The translations under genes were made by a program, and so were the position numbers. Under the pieces are notes generated by a model that saw only the letters and a program-made list of their open reading frames with translations, was not told where the DNA came from and made no database searches. Shown one piece after another: positions 29,462 to 38,672 of a stretch of 64,000 nt of DNA. Positions within the stretch are counted from its first letter, which is position 1, and the number at the start of each line of letters is the position of its first letter. This DNA comes from Roseateles puraquae. Lineage in GTDB: Bacteria > Pseudomonadota > Gammaproteobacteria > Burkholderiales > Burkholderiaceae_C. The stretch lies in NCBI RefSeq assembly GCF_002205845.1, contig NZ_NISI01000002.1:248001-312000 (forward strand). Direction: 5' to 3'.

Positions 29462-29530
29462 TAAGTAATTGATTCTTCAGGGCTTGTGACGTCCCTGTGA
29501 CGAAGTTTTCGGCATGAAAACTTCTGTCAA
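29462..29530 (-). promoter_or_regulatory. Leftward promoter region with perfect 9-bp inverted repeat before the RNase gene
   Basis: GAAGTTTTC (29502-29510) and GAAAACTTC (29516-29524) form a perfect dyad with a 5-bp spacer. It abuts a consensus -35, TTGACA (complement of 29525-29530). No good -10 follows at 17 bp. A second candidate is GTCACA (complement of 29485-29490), 17 bp before TACTTA (complement of 29462-29467). Two GTGACG hexamers 11 bp apart lie between. The dyad is well placed for a repressor of the RNase-barstar pair, or it may be an RNA hairpin in a long leader. Confidence 0.5.
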
Positions 29531-29595
29531 TTGGGGGAGTCAGGGCCGGCGGAGCCTGTTCTTCCGCCGTTCCTGGTTGTCGCCTGAATGAAGGT

Positions 29596-31893
29596 TCAGG
29601 TGCGCGCGGCGTTGGCGTCAGCCACGGTCAAGGCCGTCATGTTGACGATGCGGCGCACCGTGGCCGAGGGTGTCAGCACATGCACCGGCTTGGCCGCGCC
29701 GAGCAGCACCGGGCCGATGGCGATGCCGCCGCCGGCCGCCGTCTTGAGCAGGTTGTAGGAGATGTTGGCCGCGTCGATGTTGGGCAGCACGAGCAGGTTG
29801 GCCTCGCCGGTCAGTGGGCTGTGCGGCATGAGCTGCTTGCGGTAGGGCGCGTCGAGCGCGGTGTCGCCGTGCATCTCGCCATCGACTTCCAGCCAGGGCG
29901 CGAGTTGCTGGATGAGCGCGAGCGTGTCGCGCATCTTCACGGCCGAGGGCTTGTCGCTGGTGCCGAAGTTGCTGTGCGACAGCAGCGCGGCCTTCGGTGT
30001 CAGGCCGAAGCGGCACATCTCCTGCGCGGCCATGATGGTGATCTCGGCGAGCTGCTCGGCGGTCGGGTCGTAGTTGACGTGGGTGTCGACCAGCATGACC
30101 TGGCGGCCCGGCAGGATCAGGCCGTTCATGCAGGCGTAGGTCTTGACGCCGGCGCGCTTGCCGATGACCTGGTCGATGTACTGCAGGTGGGTGGCCGTGG
30201 TGCCCCAGGTGCCGCAGAGCATGCCGTCGACCTCGCCCTTGTGCAGCAGCATCGTGCTGATCAGGGTGAGGCGGCGGCGCATCTCGATCTTGGCGAGCTG
30301 CTGGGTGACGCCCTTGCGCTCGGTCATGCGCAGATAGGTCTGCCAGTAGTCGCGGTAGCGGTCGTCGTGCTCGACGTTGACGACGTCGTAGTCGCGACCA
30401 TGCTGCAGGCGCAGCCCGAAGCGCTCGATGCGCTCGGCGATCACGGCCGGCCGGCCCACCAGCGTCGGCCGCGCGAGGGCTTCGTCGACGACGACCTGGG
30501 CGGCGCGCAGCACGCGCTCCTCCTCACCCTCGGCATAGGCGACGCGCTTGTTCGGCGCGCGCTTGGCGGCGGTGAAGATGGGCTTCATGGTGTTGCCCGA
30601 GGCGTAGACGAAGCTCTGCAGCTTCTCGCGATAGGCATCCCAGTCCTGGATGGGGCGGGCCGCCACGCCGGAGTCAGCCGCGGCCTTGGCCACGGCCGGC
30701 GCGATGCGCATCATCAGGCGCGGGTCGAAGGGCTTGGGGATGAGGTACTCGGGCCCGAAGGACAGCGTTGCGCCGACGTAGGCGGCGGCCACCACTTCGC
30801 TCTGCTCGGCCTGGGCCAGCTCGGCGATCGCCTGCACCGCCGCGATCTCCATTTCGACGTTGATCGTCGTGGCGCCGGAGTCCAGCGCACCGCGGAAGAT
30901 GTAGGGGAAGCACAGGACGTTGTTGACCTGGTTCGGGTAGTCGGTGCGGCCGGTGGCCATGATGGCGTCGTCACGCACCGCCTTGACTTCTTCCGGCAGG
31001 ATCTCGGGCGTCGGGTTGGCCAGCGCGAAGATCAGTGGCCGGGCGGCCATGCTGGCCACCATGTCGGCCTTCAGCACGCCGCCGGCCGACAGGCCCAGGA
31101 AGACGTCGGCGCCCTGGATGACCTCGCGCAACGAGCGAGCCTCGGTCTTCTGGGCGTACTCGGCCTTGTCGGGGTCCATCAGCTCGGTGCGGCCTTCGTA
31201 GACGACGCCGGCCAGGTCGGTCACCCAGATGTTCTCGCGCGGCAGGCCCAGCTTGACCAGCAGGTTCAGGCAGGCGAGTGCCGCCGCGCCCGCGCCCGAC
31301 GTGACCAGCTTGACTTGCGTGATGTCCTTGCCGACGACCTTCAGACCATTCAGGAAGGCCGCGCCCACGACGATGGCGGTGCCGTGCTGGTCGTCGTGGA
31401 AGACGGGGATCTTCATGCGCTCGCGCAGCTTGCGCTCGACGTAGAAGCAGTCCGGCGCCTTGATGTCTTCAAGGTTGATGCCGCCGAAGGTGGGCTCCAG
31501 CGCGGCGATCACGTCGACGAGCTTGTCCAGGTCGTTCTCGGCGACTTCGAGGTCGAAGACGTCGATGCCGGCGAACTTCTTGAACAGCACGCCCTTGCCT
31601 TCCATCACCGGCTTGGACGCCAGCGGCCCGATATTGCCCAGGCCCAGCACCGCGGTGCCGTTGGTGACCACGGCCACCAGGTTGCCGCGCGAGGTGTAGC
31701 GGTAGGCGTTGGCCGGGTCGGCCACGATCTCTTCGCAGGCCGCCGCCACGCCGGGCGAGTAGGCCAGCGCCAGGTCGCGCTGGTTGATCAGCTGCTTGGT
31801 CGGCGCGATGGCGATCTTGCCGGGCGTCGGGAACTCGTGATATTCGAGAGCGGCCTGGCGGAGTTGGGCGCGTTTTTCTTCTGAGCTGGACAT
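29596..31893 (-). CDS. maeB: NADP-dependent malic enzyme with C-terminal phosphotransacetylase-like domain
   Basis: A 765-residue MaeB-type enzyme that oxidatively decarboxylates malate to pyruvate with NADP. It has an N-terminal malic-enzyme catalytic domain ([11 protein letters not shown] near 48 and [17 protein letters not shown] near 95), a nucleotide-binding domain ([13 protein letters not shown] near 195) and a C-terminal PTA/PTB-like domain (about 430-765). That domain is regulatory rather than catalytic in the family and often mediates acetyl-CoA inhibition. The start ATG at 31893 is followed by [19 protein letters not shown], as in close family members. A small dyad, CCTGAA/TTCAGG, overlaps the stop codon. 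Confidence 0.96.
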   Translation of the reverse strand: MSSSEEKRAQLRQAALEYHEFPTPGKIAIAPTKQLINQRDLALAYSPGVAAACEEIVADPANAYRYTSRGNLVAVVTNGTAVLGLGNIGPLASKPVMEGKGVLFKKFAGIDVFDLEVAENDLDKLVDVIAALEPTFGGINLEDIKAPDCFYVERKLRERMKIPVFHDDQHGTAIVVGAAFLNGLKVVGKDITQVKLVTSGAGAAALACLNLLVKLGLPRENIWVTDLAGVVYEGRTELMDPDKAEYAQKTEARSLREVIQGADVFLGLSAGGVLKADMVASMAARPLIFALANPTPEILPEEVKAVRDDAIMATGRTDYPNQVNNVLCFPYIFRGALDSGATTINVEMEIAAVQAIAELAQAEQSEVVAAAYVGATLSFGPEYLIPKPFDPRLMMRIAPAVAKAAADSGVAARPIQDWDAYREKLQSFVYASGNTMKPIFTAAKRAPNKRVAYAEGEEERVLRAAQVVVDEALARPTLVGRPAVIAERIERFGLRLQHGRDYDVVNVEHDDRYRDYWQTYLRMTERKGVTQQLAKIEMRRRLTLISTMLLHKGEVDGMLCGTWGTTATHLQYIDQVIGKRAGVKTYACMNGLILPGRQVMLVDTHVNYDPTAEQLAEITIMAAQEMCRFGLTPKAALLSHSNFGTSDKPSAVKMRDTLALIQQLAPWLEVDGEMHGDTALDAPYRKQLMPHSPLTGEANLLVLPNIDAANISYNLLKTAAGGGIAIGPVLLGAAKPVHVLTPSATVRRIVNMTALTVADANAART

Positions 31894-31984
31894 GGCGGGA
31901 GGATCACAAAGGCCGACGGGGTGGGAATCATGCCACTGCCCCCGGACCCGGGTGCTGTGGACATCCACAAGGTCTAATGGCGGC

Positions 31985-32923
31985 ATGGGCGAGTTCGATC
32001 TGATCCGGCGCTTTTTCCAGCGCCCTGCAGCGGCCGGTGTGGAGGTGGGCGTGGGCGACGACTGCGCGGTGCTCGTGCCCACGCCGGGCGCGCGCTGGCT
32101 GGTGTCCAGCGACATGCTGGTCGAAGGCCGGCACTTCCTGTCCACCGTTGACCCCGCGCGTCTGGGGCACAAGGCGCTGGCCGTCAACCTGAGTGACCTG
32201 GCCGCCTGCGGTGCTACGCCGCGCGGCTTCACGCTGGCGCTGGCGCTGCCGCGGGCGGACGAGGCCTGGCTGGCCGGCTTTGCCCAAGGCCTGTGGGCGC
32301 TGGCGGATGCCAGTGGCATCCCGCTGATCGGCGGTGACACCACGCAAGGCCCGCTGAACCTGTGCCTCACCGTCTTCGGCGAAGCCCCGCCCGGCCAGGC
32401 GTTGCTGCGCAGTGGCGCGCGGGTGGGTGACGAGATCTGGGTGTCGGGTCGGCTGGGTGATGCGCGGCTCGCGCTGGAGGTGTTCCGTGGCCGCGTGGTG
32501 CTGGCCGGCGAGGCCTTCGAGCAGGTGCGGGTGGCGATGGAGCTGCCCACGCCGCGCCTGGCGCTGGGCCAGGCCCTGCGTGGCGTGGCCACCGCGGCCC
32601 TCGACATCTCCGACGGGCTGCTCGGCGACCTCGGCCACCTGCTCGCGGCCTCGGGCGTCGGCGCCACGCTCGAACTCGCGGCCCTGCCGCGCAGCGCCGT
32701 GCTGGCCGTGCAGCCGCCGGCCGTGCAGCAGGAATGCCTGCTGGCCGGCGGCGATGACTACGAACTCGTCTTCACCGCGCCGCCGGGTGCCCGCCTGCCT
32801 GACGTCGGTGTGCCCCTGACCCGCATCGGCCGCATCGAGGCCGCACCGGGGCTGCGGGTCGTGGATGCACGCGGCGAGCGTGTGGACCACGGCCTGCGTT
32901 CCTTCGATCATTTCCAGTCATGA
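31985..32923 (+). CDS. thiL: Thiamine-monophosphate kinase
   Basis: Phosphorylates thiamine monophosphate to the active diphosphate. The 312-residue protein begins GEFDLIRRFF and has the PurM/ThiL-like ATP-binding motifs GVGDDCAVL (near 23), SSDMLVEGRHF, the NLSDLAACGA helix and GGDTTQGPL. The C-terminal DISDGLLGDLGH and GGDDYELVF complete the pattern. It overlaps pgpA by 4 bp (ATGA) and heads a three-gene rightward operon. No TPP riboswitch is visible in the 91-bp gap upstream. Confidence 0.95.
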   Translation: MGEFDLIRRFFQRPAAAGVEVGVGDDCAVLVPTPGARWLVSSDMLVEGRHFLSTVDPARLGHKALAVNLSDLAACGATPRGFTLALALPRADEAWLAGFAQGLWALADASGIPLIGGDTTQGPLNLCLTVFGEAPPGQALLRSGARVGDEIWVSGRLGDARLALEVFRGRVVLAGEAFEQVRVAMELPTPRLALGQALRGVATAALDISDGLLGDLGHLLAASGVGATLELAALPRSAVLAVQPPAVQQECLLAGGDDYELVFTAPPGARLPDVGVPLTRIGRIEAAPGLRVVDARGERVDHGLRSFDHFQS

Positions 32924-33450
32924 CCGTTTCCGCGCCCATCCGCCCCACGCCTGCCTTCATGTGGGGCCACCCCGCGCGCTGGATTGCGCTGGGTTTCGGC
33001 AGCGGCCTGAGCCCCAAGGCCCCCGGTACGGTCGGCACGCTGTGGGCCTGGCTGGTGTTCGCCGTACTGGCGCCCTGGATGAACGACCTGGCCTGGGCGG
33101 TGCTGATCGGTGGCGGCACGCTGGTGGGCTGGTGGGCCTGCACCGTCACCGCGCGCCAGCTCCACACGCCCGACCCCAGCGCGGTGGTGTGGGACGAGGT
33201 GGTGGCCTTCTGGCTCATCCTGTGGCTCATCGGGCCGGCCTCGTGGCTGGCGCAGGCGGTGGCCTTCGGCCTGTTCCGGCTGTTCGATGCCGTCAAGGTC
33301 GGGCCCGTGGGCTGGGCCGACCGACTGTTCAAGATTGAACGCGGCCAGCCGATCGGCTGGGCGCAGGGCTTCGGCATCCTGTTCGATGACTTCGTCGCGG
33401 CGGGCTGCACGCTGGTCGTGTTCGCCGCCGGGCGGCATTTTCTCGGGTGA
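32920..33450 (+). CDS. pgpA: Phosphatidylglycerophosphatase A
   Basis: An inner-membrane phosphatase that makes phosphatidylglycerol from its phosphate ester. At 176 residues it matches the family. Conserved motifs are GFGSGLSPKAPGTVGTL (residues 25-41), the catalytic acidic WDEVVAFW (near 90) and LFDAVKVGPVGWADR. Several hydrophobic segments span the membrane. The thiL-pgpA pairing with translational overlap is common in proteobacteria. Confidence 0.95.
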   Translation: MTVSAPIRPTPAFMWGHPARWIALGFGSGLSPKAPGTVGTLWAWLVFAVLAPWMNDLAWAVLIGGGTLVGWWACTVTARQLHTPDPSAVVWDEVVAFWLILWLIGPASWLAQAVAFGLFRLFDAVKVGPVGWADRLFKIERGQPIGWAQGFGILFDDFVAAGCTLVVFAAGRHFLG

Positions 33451-33453
33451 CGC

Positions 33454-33945
33454 ATGTTTGCCAACGACGCTGATCTCCTGCACCGCATCGCCGCCGCACT
33501 GCTGCGCCGGCACGAATGCTTCGGCACTGCGGAGAGCTGCACCGGCGGCCTGATCGCGGCCGCCTGCACCGACCTGCCGGGCTCCAGCCAGTGGTTCGAG
33601 CGGGGTGTGGTGACCTACAGCAACGAGGCCAAGACCGAGTTGCTCGGCGTGCCCGCCGCGCTGATCGCCCGCCACGGCGCCGTCAGTGCCGAGGTGGCCG
33701 AACGCATGGCCGCCGGCCTGCTCGAACGCGCGCCGCTGCACTGGGCGCTGGCCGTCACCGGCATCGCCGGCCCGACGGGGGGCAGCGCCGAGAAGCCGGT
33801 CGGCACCGTCTGGCTGGCACTGGCGCAGCGGGGGCAGTCGGTGCAGGTGTGGCGTGAGCTGTTCGGTGGTGATCGCCAGGCGGTGCGCCTTCAGACGCTG
33901 CGTGCGGGCCTTGGCGCGCTGGACCGCGCGCTGCGGCAGCCCTGA
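33454..33945 (+). CDS. pncC: Nicotinamide-nucleotide amidohydrolase (CinA C-terminal domain)
   Basis: A stand-alone CinA C-terminal domain (163 residues) that deamidates nicotinamide mononucleotide to nicotinate mononucleotide in NAD recycling. The active-site Ser and glycine-rich stretch ESCTGGLIAAACTDLPGSS (19 residues, near 25-43) and GIAGPTGGSAEKPVGTVW are clear. It follows pgpA by 3 bp. A nicotinamide phosphoribosyltransferase that could supply its substrate is encoded at 44310-45725. Confidence 0.93.
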   Translation: MFANDADLLHRIAAALLRRHECFGTAESCTGGLIAAACTDLPGSSQWFERGVVTYSNEAKTELLGVPAALIARHGAVSAEVAERMAAGLLERAPLHWALAVTGIAGPTGGSAEKPVGTVWLALAQRGQSVQVWRELFGGDRQAVRLQTLRAGLGALDRALRQP

Positions 33946-33954
33946 GCTTGCGCC

Positions 33955-36348
33955 TCAGCCCAGCTTGGCCAGCTGGCTGTCCGCGGAGATGATGGATGGG
34001 TCGGGCGCCTGCCAGTCGCGCATCCAGTCGATGAACTGCTCCTGCGGCATCGGTTTGCTGATGTAGTAGCCCTGGCCTTCATCACAGCCCAGCCGTGCCA
34101 GCATCGCCCAGGCCTTGATCGTCTCCAGGCCTTCGGCCACCACCGTCAGGCCGAGGTTGTGGGCGAGCTCGATGGTGGACCGCACGATGCGCGCATCGTC
34201 CAGGTCGCGCTCCATCGCCATGACGAAGCTCTTGTCGATCTTGAGCTCGTCCACCGGCAGCCGCTTCAGGTAGGCCAGCGACGAGTAGCCGGTGCCGAAG
34301 TCGTCGATGGACAGCTTGAAGCCCATGGCGTGCAGATGCTCCAGTGTGGACAGCGCCCGCTCGGGGTCGTCCATGATGGCGCTCTCGGTGATCTCCAGGC
34401 ACAAGGTCTCGGCGGGCACCTTCAGCGGCGCCATCAGGGCCTCGATCTTGGCCGGCAGGTCCTGGTCCATCAGGTCGCGCGTGGAAAGGTTGACCGACAA
34501 ACGCAGCGTCAGCCCGGCGTCGGCCGCCTGGCGGGCGAACTGCGCCGCGCCCGCCAGCACCCAGGCGCTGAGCATGCGGATGAAGCCCGTCTGCTCGGCA
34601 AATGGAATGAACTGCATCGGCGGCACCAGGCCGCGCGTGGGGTGCTGCCAGCGCACCAGGGCCTCGGCGCCCACCACGCGACGCTGCGCCAGGTCCACCT
34701 TGGGCTGCAGGAACAAGCGCAGCTCGTTGTTCTCGACGGCGCGGCGCAGCTCCGACAGCAGGGACAGCGACTCCTGGCTGCCTGCGTCCAGCGCGGCGTG
34801 ATAGATCAGGCTGCCGCACTGGCGGCTCTTGGCCGCATACATGGCCAGCTCGGCCCGGCCCAGCAGCAGGCCCACTTCGTCACCATGCTCCGGGAAGAGT
34901 GCAATGCCGATGCCGGCGCCAAGGTCGACGGTTTCGTCATCGATCTGCAGCGGCCGCTCGAAATCCTTCAGGATGGCCACGGCCGCCTCGCTGGCGGTGC
35001 GTGCGTCGGCATGGGCCAGCAGGATGGCGAACTCGTCGCCCGACAGCCGCGCCAGCACGGCGTTGTCAGCCGCGCACAGGGCTCGCAGCCGTTCGGCCAC
35101 GCTTTGCAGCAGTCGGTCGCCGACGTCATGGCCGAGCACGTCGTTGACGTGCTTGAAGCGGTCCAGGTCGAGCATCAGCACCGCGCCGGGCAGGGGGCTG
35201 TGCTCCAGCACATGCTGCACGACCTCGGCGAAGCGCGCCCGGTTGGGCAACTGGGTGAGCGGGTCGACGTAGGCGAGGTTGTTGACCAGCACATCGCGGC
35301 GGCGGATGCCTTCGCGCATGGCTTCCAGTGCCACCGCCAGCTCGCGCACTTCGTGCAGCCGCGACGTGCTCGGCACCGGGGTGTCGTAGTCGCCAGCTTC
35401 CAGCCGCCCCGCCGCAGCGGACAGTGCCGTGATCGGATTGCTGATGCCACGTGCCAGCAGCACGCTGACCGCGGCGAACACCGCCACGCCGAGCAGGGTC
35501 AGGCCGAGCATCACGAGTTGCAGCTGCTGGTAGGGCGCGAGCGCGGCATCGAGCGAGCGCAGCAGCAGCACGCCCAGCGGCTGCTCGCCCCCGATGAGGG
35601 CCACGAAGCGGGCACGCATGCGCTCGCCCGCCAGGGTCAGGTTGCCATCACTGGGCACCTCGCGGCCGAGCTGGCTGCGCAGGGCCGTGGAAGCATTGGC
35701 GTCCAGGTTGTCGACGATGTCGGCCCAGGGTTGTGACGGGCTTTGCAGCAGCAGTGCGCCCTGCAGCTCGGACAGGGCCTGCAGGTCCACCAGCACCTCG
35801 CGATCGAGCGCGAAGGCCATCAGCACCCAGCCCACGGGGGCCGGCGTGCGCACTTGCACCGCCACCACCTGGTAGACCTGCCCGCCCTGCACCGCCAGCG
35901 CCGCGCTGTCGTTGCTGCGGATGATCTGCGCCAAGGCACTGCCGAAGGCGGCGGAGCCCTCGCGGGTGGCGGCAATCAGCTGCTGCTGGTCGTCGAAGTA
36001 GGCGACGACCGAGGCGCCCACGCGCGCCCCCTGGTTGACCAGGGCGTCCTTGATGGTCTCGACGGTATCGGCCTCGGCCAGCGACAGGCCGACCGTGCTG
36101 CGAAAGCCGTAGTCCTTGGCCAGCAGCTCGGCAGCGTCGCGCAGCTTGCCGGCGCGTTGCTCCAGCAGGCGGCGCAGCACGCGCTCGCCGGTCTGCAGCT
36201 CAGCACCGAGTGACTGCTCGGCGTTGTGCGTGATGCTCGCGTGGATGATGCCGAAGCTGGCCAGCTGCACCACCAGCAGCAGTGCCAGGAAGAGGGCCAC
36301 GATGCGCCCTTCCAGGCGCCGCAGGTTCAGCCAGGCAGGCAAGCTCAT
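33955..36348 (-). CDS. Membrane sensor with Cache-like, HAMP, GGDEF and EAL domains
   Basis: A 797-residue cyclic-di-GMP protein. A first transmembrane helix (about 15-35) is followed by a roughly 240-residue periplasmic sensor that looks like a double Cache domain. A second helix (about 278-300), HAMP, a diguanylate cyclase domain with SGDEF at 436-440, and an EAL domain (GAEALVRWQHP, Glu562) follow. The cyclase motif has Ser in place of the first Gly; many active cyclases tolerate this, but activity is uncertain. The EAL motifs, including DDFGTGYSSL, are intact. It begins 10 bp after the small cupredoxin gene upstream, which suggests a joint role. Confidence 0.92.
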   Translation of the reverse strand: MSLPAWLNLRRLEGRIVALFLALLLVVQLASFGIIHASITHNAEQSLGAELQTGERVLRRLLEQRAGKLRDAAELLAKDYGFRSTVGLSLAEADTVETIKDALVNQGARVGASVVAYFDDQQQLIAATREGSAAFGSALAQIIRSNDSAALAVQGGQVYQVVAVQVRTPAPVGWVLMAFALDREVLVDLQALSELQGALLLQSPSQPWADIVDNLDANASTALRSQLGREVPSDGNLTLAGERMRARFVALIGGEQPLGVLLLRSLDAALAPYQQLQLVMLGLTLLGVAVFAAVSVLLARGISNPITALSAAAGRLEAGDYDTPVPSTSRLHEVRELAVALEAMREGIRRRDVLVNNLAYVDPLTQLPNRARFAEVVQHVLEHSPLPGAVLMLDLDRFKHVNDVLGHDVGDRLLQSVAERLRALCAADNAVLARLSGDEFAILLAHADARTASEAAVAILKDFERPLQIDDETVDLGAGIGIALFPEHGDEVGLLLGRAELAMYAAKSRQCGSLIYHAALDAGSQESLSLLSELRRAVENNELRLFLQPKVDLAQRRVVGAEALVRWQHPTRGLVPPMQFIPFAEQTGFIRMLSAWVLAGAAQFARQAADAGLTLRLSVNLSTRDLMDQDLPAKIEALMAPLKVPAETLCLEITESAIMDDPERALSTLEHLHAMGFKLSIDDFGTGYSSLAYLKRLPVDELKIDKSFVMAMERDLDDARIVRSTIELAHNLGLTVVAEGLETIKAWAMLARLGCDEGQGYYISKPMPQEQFIDWMRDWQAPDPSIISADSQLAKLG

Positions 36349-36358
36349 CGCGCTGCGT

Positions 36359-36964
36359 TCACTCCGCCAGCGTCAGCGTGAGCGCGCCGCCAGCCGCCGG
36401 CACCTCGAGCCTGAGCGCCTGCAGCGTGGGCGACTTCTGGCCTGCGTGCCAGGCCTTGACCGCATGTTCGCCCGGCGGCAGGTCGAAGCTGGCCTGGCCC
36501 TTGTCGTCGGTGCGGGCAAAGGTGGGCGTGTCCACGACCACCACGTGGGCGCTCATGCGGTCGTGGATGTTGCAGCCCAGGGCGGCCACGCCGGGCTTGT
36601 CGAAGACCACCGGCTCGGCCGGCGTGCCGGAATAGAGCTTGATGTCGATGACCTTGATCGGCGAGAACGAGTAGACGTGATGCCGCACCGTGTCGAAGTT
36701 CGGGAAGCTCACGGCCGTGCCGGTCTGCACCACCAGCAGCTGCGGTGTGAACTGGCGGTCGCGCTGGCCCATTTCGGCCTTGGCGCTGCTGGTCTTGCCG
36801 GTGCGGCCCTTGACCTCGATGGCCACGGCGGCGCCCGCCAGGGGCTGGCCGCCCGGGCCCCGCAGCTGCACCATCACGGGCACCGCATGGGCTGCCGTGC
36901 CCGCCAGGGCCAGCAGCAAGGCGACGGTGGCGGGGCGGCGGAGGCGTGTGCGGTGGGGCGTCAT
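36359..36964 (-). CDS. Secreted cupredoxin-like protein (often labelled methylamine utilization protein)
   Basis: A 201-residue protein with a signal peptide (ALLLALAGTAAHA, cut near residue 28). A blue-copper-like domain follows, with ligands suggested by the His in DTVRHHVYSFSP and the Cys-x2-His-x2-Met set in GCNIHDRM. A short transthyretin/carboxypeptidase-regulatory-like tail (GEHAVKAWHAG) comes after. ATG at 36964 is preferred over GTG at 36985. It precedes the GGDEF/EAL sensor by 10 bp on the same strand, so the periplasmic copper protein may inform the sensor's periplasmic domain. No methylamine dehydrogenase genes are nearby. Confidence 0.8.
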   Translation of the reverse strand: MTPHRTRLRRPATVALLLALAGTAAHAVPVMVQLRGPGGQPLAGAAVAIEVKGRTGKTSSAKAEMGQRDRQFTPQLLVVQTGTAVSFPNFDTVRHHVYSFSPIKVIDIKLYSGTPAEPVVFDKPGVAALGCNIHDRMSAHVVVVDTPTFARTDDKGQASFDLPPGEHAVKAWHAGQKSPTLQALRLEVPAAGGALTLTLAE

Positions 36965-37009
36965 GTGGGGCAGGCGTCTGGGCACCCTCGACGTTAGCCC
37001 GAATCGGCC

Positions 37010-38080
37010 TCAACGTCCCGTGAGAACTGCGCCAGTTTTGCCACTTGCGGCTTCGCCGATCATCATCGCCAGGCGGCGCAGGGCGGCCCAGGGGTCAGAG
37101 GGCCAGTCAGGGTGGCGCAGCCCCTTGACGAGGCCATCGCACACCTGGGCGGCCTGCACCAGCGCGCCGGCCTGCGCACTGTCCAGCCGCGGCGCGATGC
37201 GCTCGATCAGGCGCTCCTTGGCGCCCCACACCCGGGCTTCGCGCAGCGCCAGGGGCAGGGGCTTGCCGGCATCCAGCGCGGCGCGCACGCGGGCCAGGGC
37301 GCGGGCGTCTTCGGCCAGCGTCCAGTGCACCAGCACGGCAGCCTCGCCTTCGGCCTCCAGGCCGTCGAGCATGCGCAGCATGCGCGGCACCGCGCCGGAG
37401 AGCACCGCCTCGCTGAGCTTGAACACGTCGAAGCGCGCCACGTCCAGCACCGCAGCCTCGATTTGCTCCAGCGTCAATTCGCCCTTGGGATGCAGGAGGG
37501 CCAGCTTCTGCAGCTCCTGGTGGGCGGCCAGCAGGTTGCCTTCCACCCGGTCGGCGAAGAAGGTCAGGGCCTTCTGCCCGTCTTCCCCTTCCGGCACGGA
37601 CTGCCCCTGGGCCTTCAGTCGCTGGGCCAGCCAGGCCGGCAGCAGGCGGCGCTCCACCGGCTCCACGCGCACGGACACGCCGTTGCCGTCCAGTGCCAGG
37701 AACCAGGCGCTGGACAGCTGGGTCTTGTCCAGCCGCGGCAGCGTGACGAGGGTCAGCACATCGTCGGGTGCGGCCTCGGCATAGCGCTGCAGGGCCTCTG
37801 AGCCGTCCTTGCCGGGCTTGCCCGTCGGGATGCGGATCTCGATGAACTGCCGCTCGGCGAAGAGGCTCATGGCCTGCGCTGCCGCGAGCACCGGCGCCCA
37901 GTCGAAGTAGGCGCCCGTGACGGTGAAGATCTGCCGCTCACCGAAGCCCTGCGCGCGGGCGGCGGCACGGATCTGGTCGGCCGCCTCCTGCGCGAGCAGC
38001 GGCTCGTCGCCATGCACGGTGTAGATACGGGCCAGGCCCTTGGCCAGGTGGGGGCCGAGCGATTCGGGACGCAATTGCAT
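37010..38080 (-). CDS. holA: DNA polymerase III subunit delta
   Basis: The delta subunit of the clamp loader, which opens the beta sliding clamp. The 356-residue protein begins LARIYTVHGDEPLLAQEAAD. It has the LPRLDKTQLSSAWF region of the first domain and the helical lid and collar domains, including GNLLAAHQELQKLALLHP. It belongs to the conserved leuS-lptE-holA string. Here a 106-bp gap with a large imperfect hairpin separates it from lptE. Confidence 0.95.
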   Translation of the reverse strand: MQLRPESLGPHLAKGLARIYTVHGDEPLLAQEAADQIRAAARAQGFGERQIFTVTGAYFDWAPVLAAAQAMSLFAERQFIEIRIPTGKPGKDGSEALQRYAEAAPDDVLTLVTLPRLDKTQLSSAWFLALDGNGVSVRVEPVERRLLPAWLAQRLKAQGQSVPEGEDGQKALTFFADRVEGNLLAAHQELQKLALLHPKGELTLEQIEAAVLDVARFDVFKLSEAVLSGAVPRMLRMLDGLEAEGEAAVLVHWTLAEDARALARVRAALDAGKPLPLALREARVWGAKERLIERIAPRLDSAQAGALVQAAQVCDGLVKGLRHPDWPSDPWAALRRLAMMIGEAASGKTGAVLTGR

Positions 38081-38095
38081 GGGTCAGCGACCTGG

Positions 38096-38175
38096 AACAC
38101 AGCCACGGAGGCACACAGGCACAGAGGCCGCGGGAAGGCGCCCTCTCTGAGTCTCTGTGTCTCTGTGGCGGTGTT
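38096..38175. repeat. Large imperfect inverted repeat between lptE and holA
   Basis: The left arm (38096-38127, starting AACACAGCCACGGAGG) is complementary at about four fifths of positions to the right arm (about 38142-38175, ending CTCTGTGGCGGTGTT). The arms are built of CACAGAG-like units. The structure interrupts an otherwise tight operon and could be a mobile repeat or an attenuator. It contains no ORF. Confidence 0.65.
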
Positions 38176-38186
38176 GGGTTTTCATG

Positions 38187-38672
38187 TCATCCCGGAAGGC
38201 GCACGGCCGCCAGGCGGCGCATGACCTGCGCGATGGCGTCGGAGTGCATCGCGTTGTAGAGGTTGGTGGCCTCCTGCTCCTTGGCCAGGGCCGCGGTTTC
38301 GGTGTAGTTCATGTCGCGCGACAGGCGCAGCTCCACCTTGGGCACCAGCAGCTCGCCACTGGCCGTGCGGATCAGGTAGTCGAACTGCAGGCGCAGCTGC
38401 CATTCACGCACCTGGCCCACGCTGGTGGAGGCCACCACCGTGCGGTCGCGGTACTCGTGCAGCGCCTCCAGCACGACCTCGGCGCGGGCCGGGTCGTCGA
38501 GCAACTGCACCGGCGTGCGCTTGATCTGGCGCTTCAGGCCCAGGGCCAGCGGGGAGTCCGCCGGGAAGCCGGTCAGCGCCAGGGTCTTGAACGGCAGCAC
38601 GGGCTCATGGCGCAGCTCGAAGCCGCAGCCGGCCAGGGCCGTCAGGCCGAGAAGGGCGGCACGCCTTTTCAT
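38187..38672 (-). CDS. lptE: LPS-assembly lipoprotein LptE
   Basis: A 161-residue outer-membrane lipoprotein that plugs the LptD barrel. It has a lipobox LAGC with the lipidated Cys16, then GFELRHEPVLPFKTLALTG, typical of LptE. The late block NYTETAALAKEQEATNLYNA is also family-like. Its ATG overlaps the leuS stop codon by one base (TGATG), so translation is coupled to leuS. It works with LptD encoded at 23663. Confidence 0.93.
   Translation of the reverse strand: MKRRAALLGLTALAGCGFELRHEPVLPFKTLALTGFPADSPLALGLKRQIKRTPVQLLDDPARAEVVLEALHEYRDRTVVASTSVGQVREWQLRLQFDYLIRTASGELLVPKVELRLSRDMNYTETAALAKEQEATNLYNAMHSDAIAQVMRRLAAVRLPG

Noticed and set aside
31894..31984. Possible TPP riboswitch upstream of thiL
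   Set aside because: The 91-bp gap lacks the CUGAGA-type core and is too short for the aptamer plus a leader.
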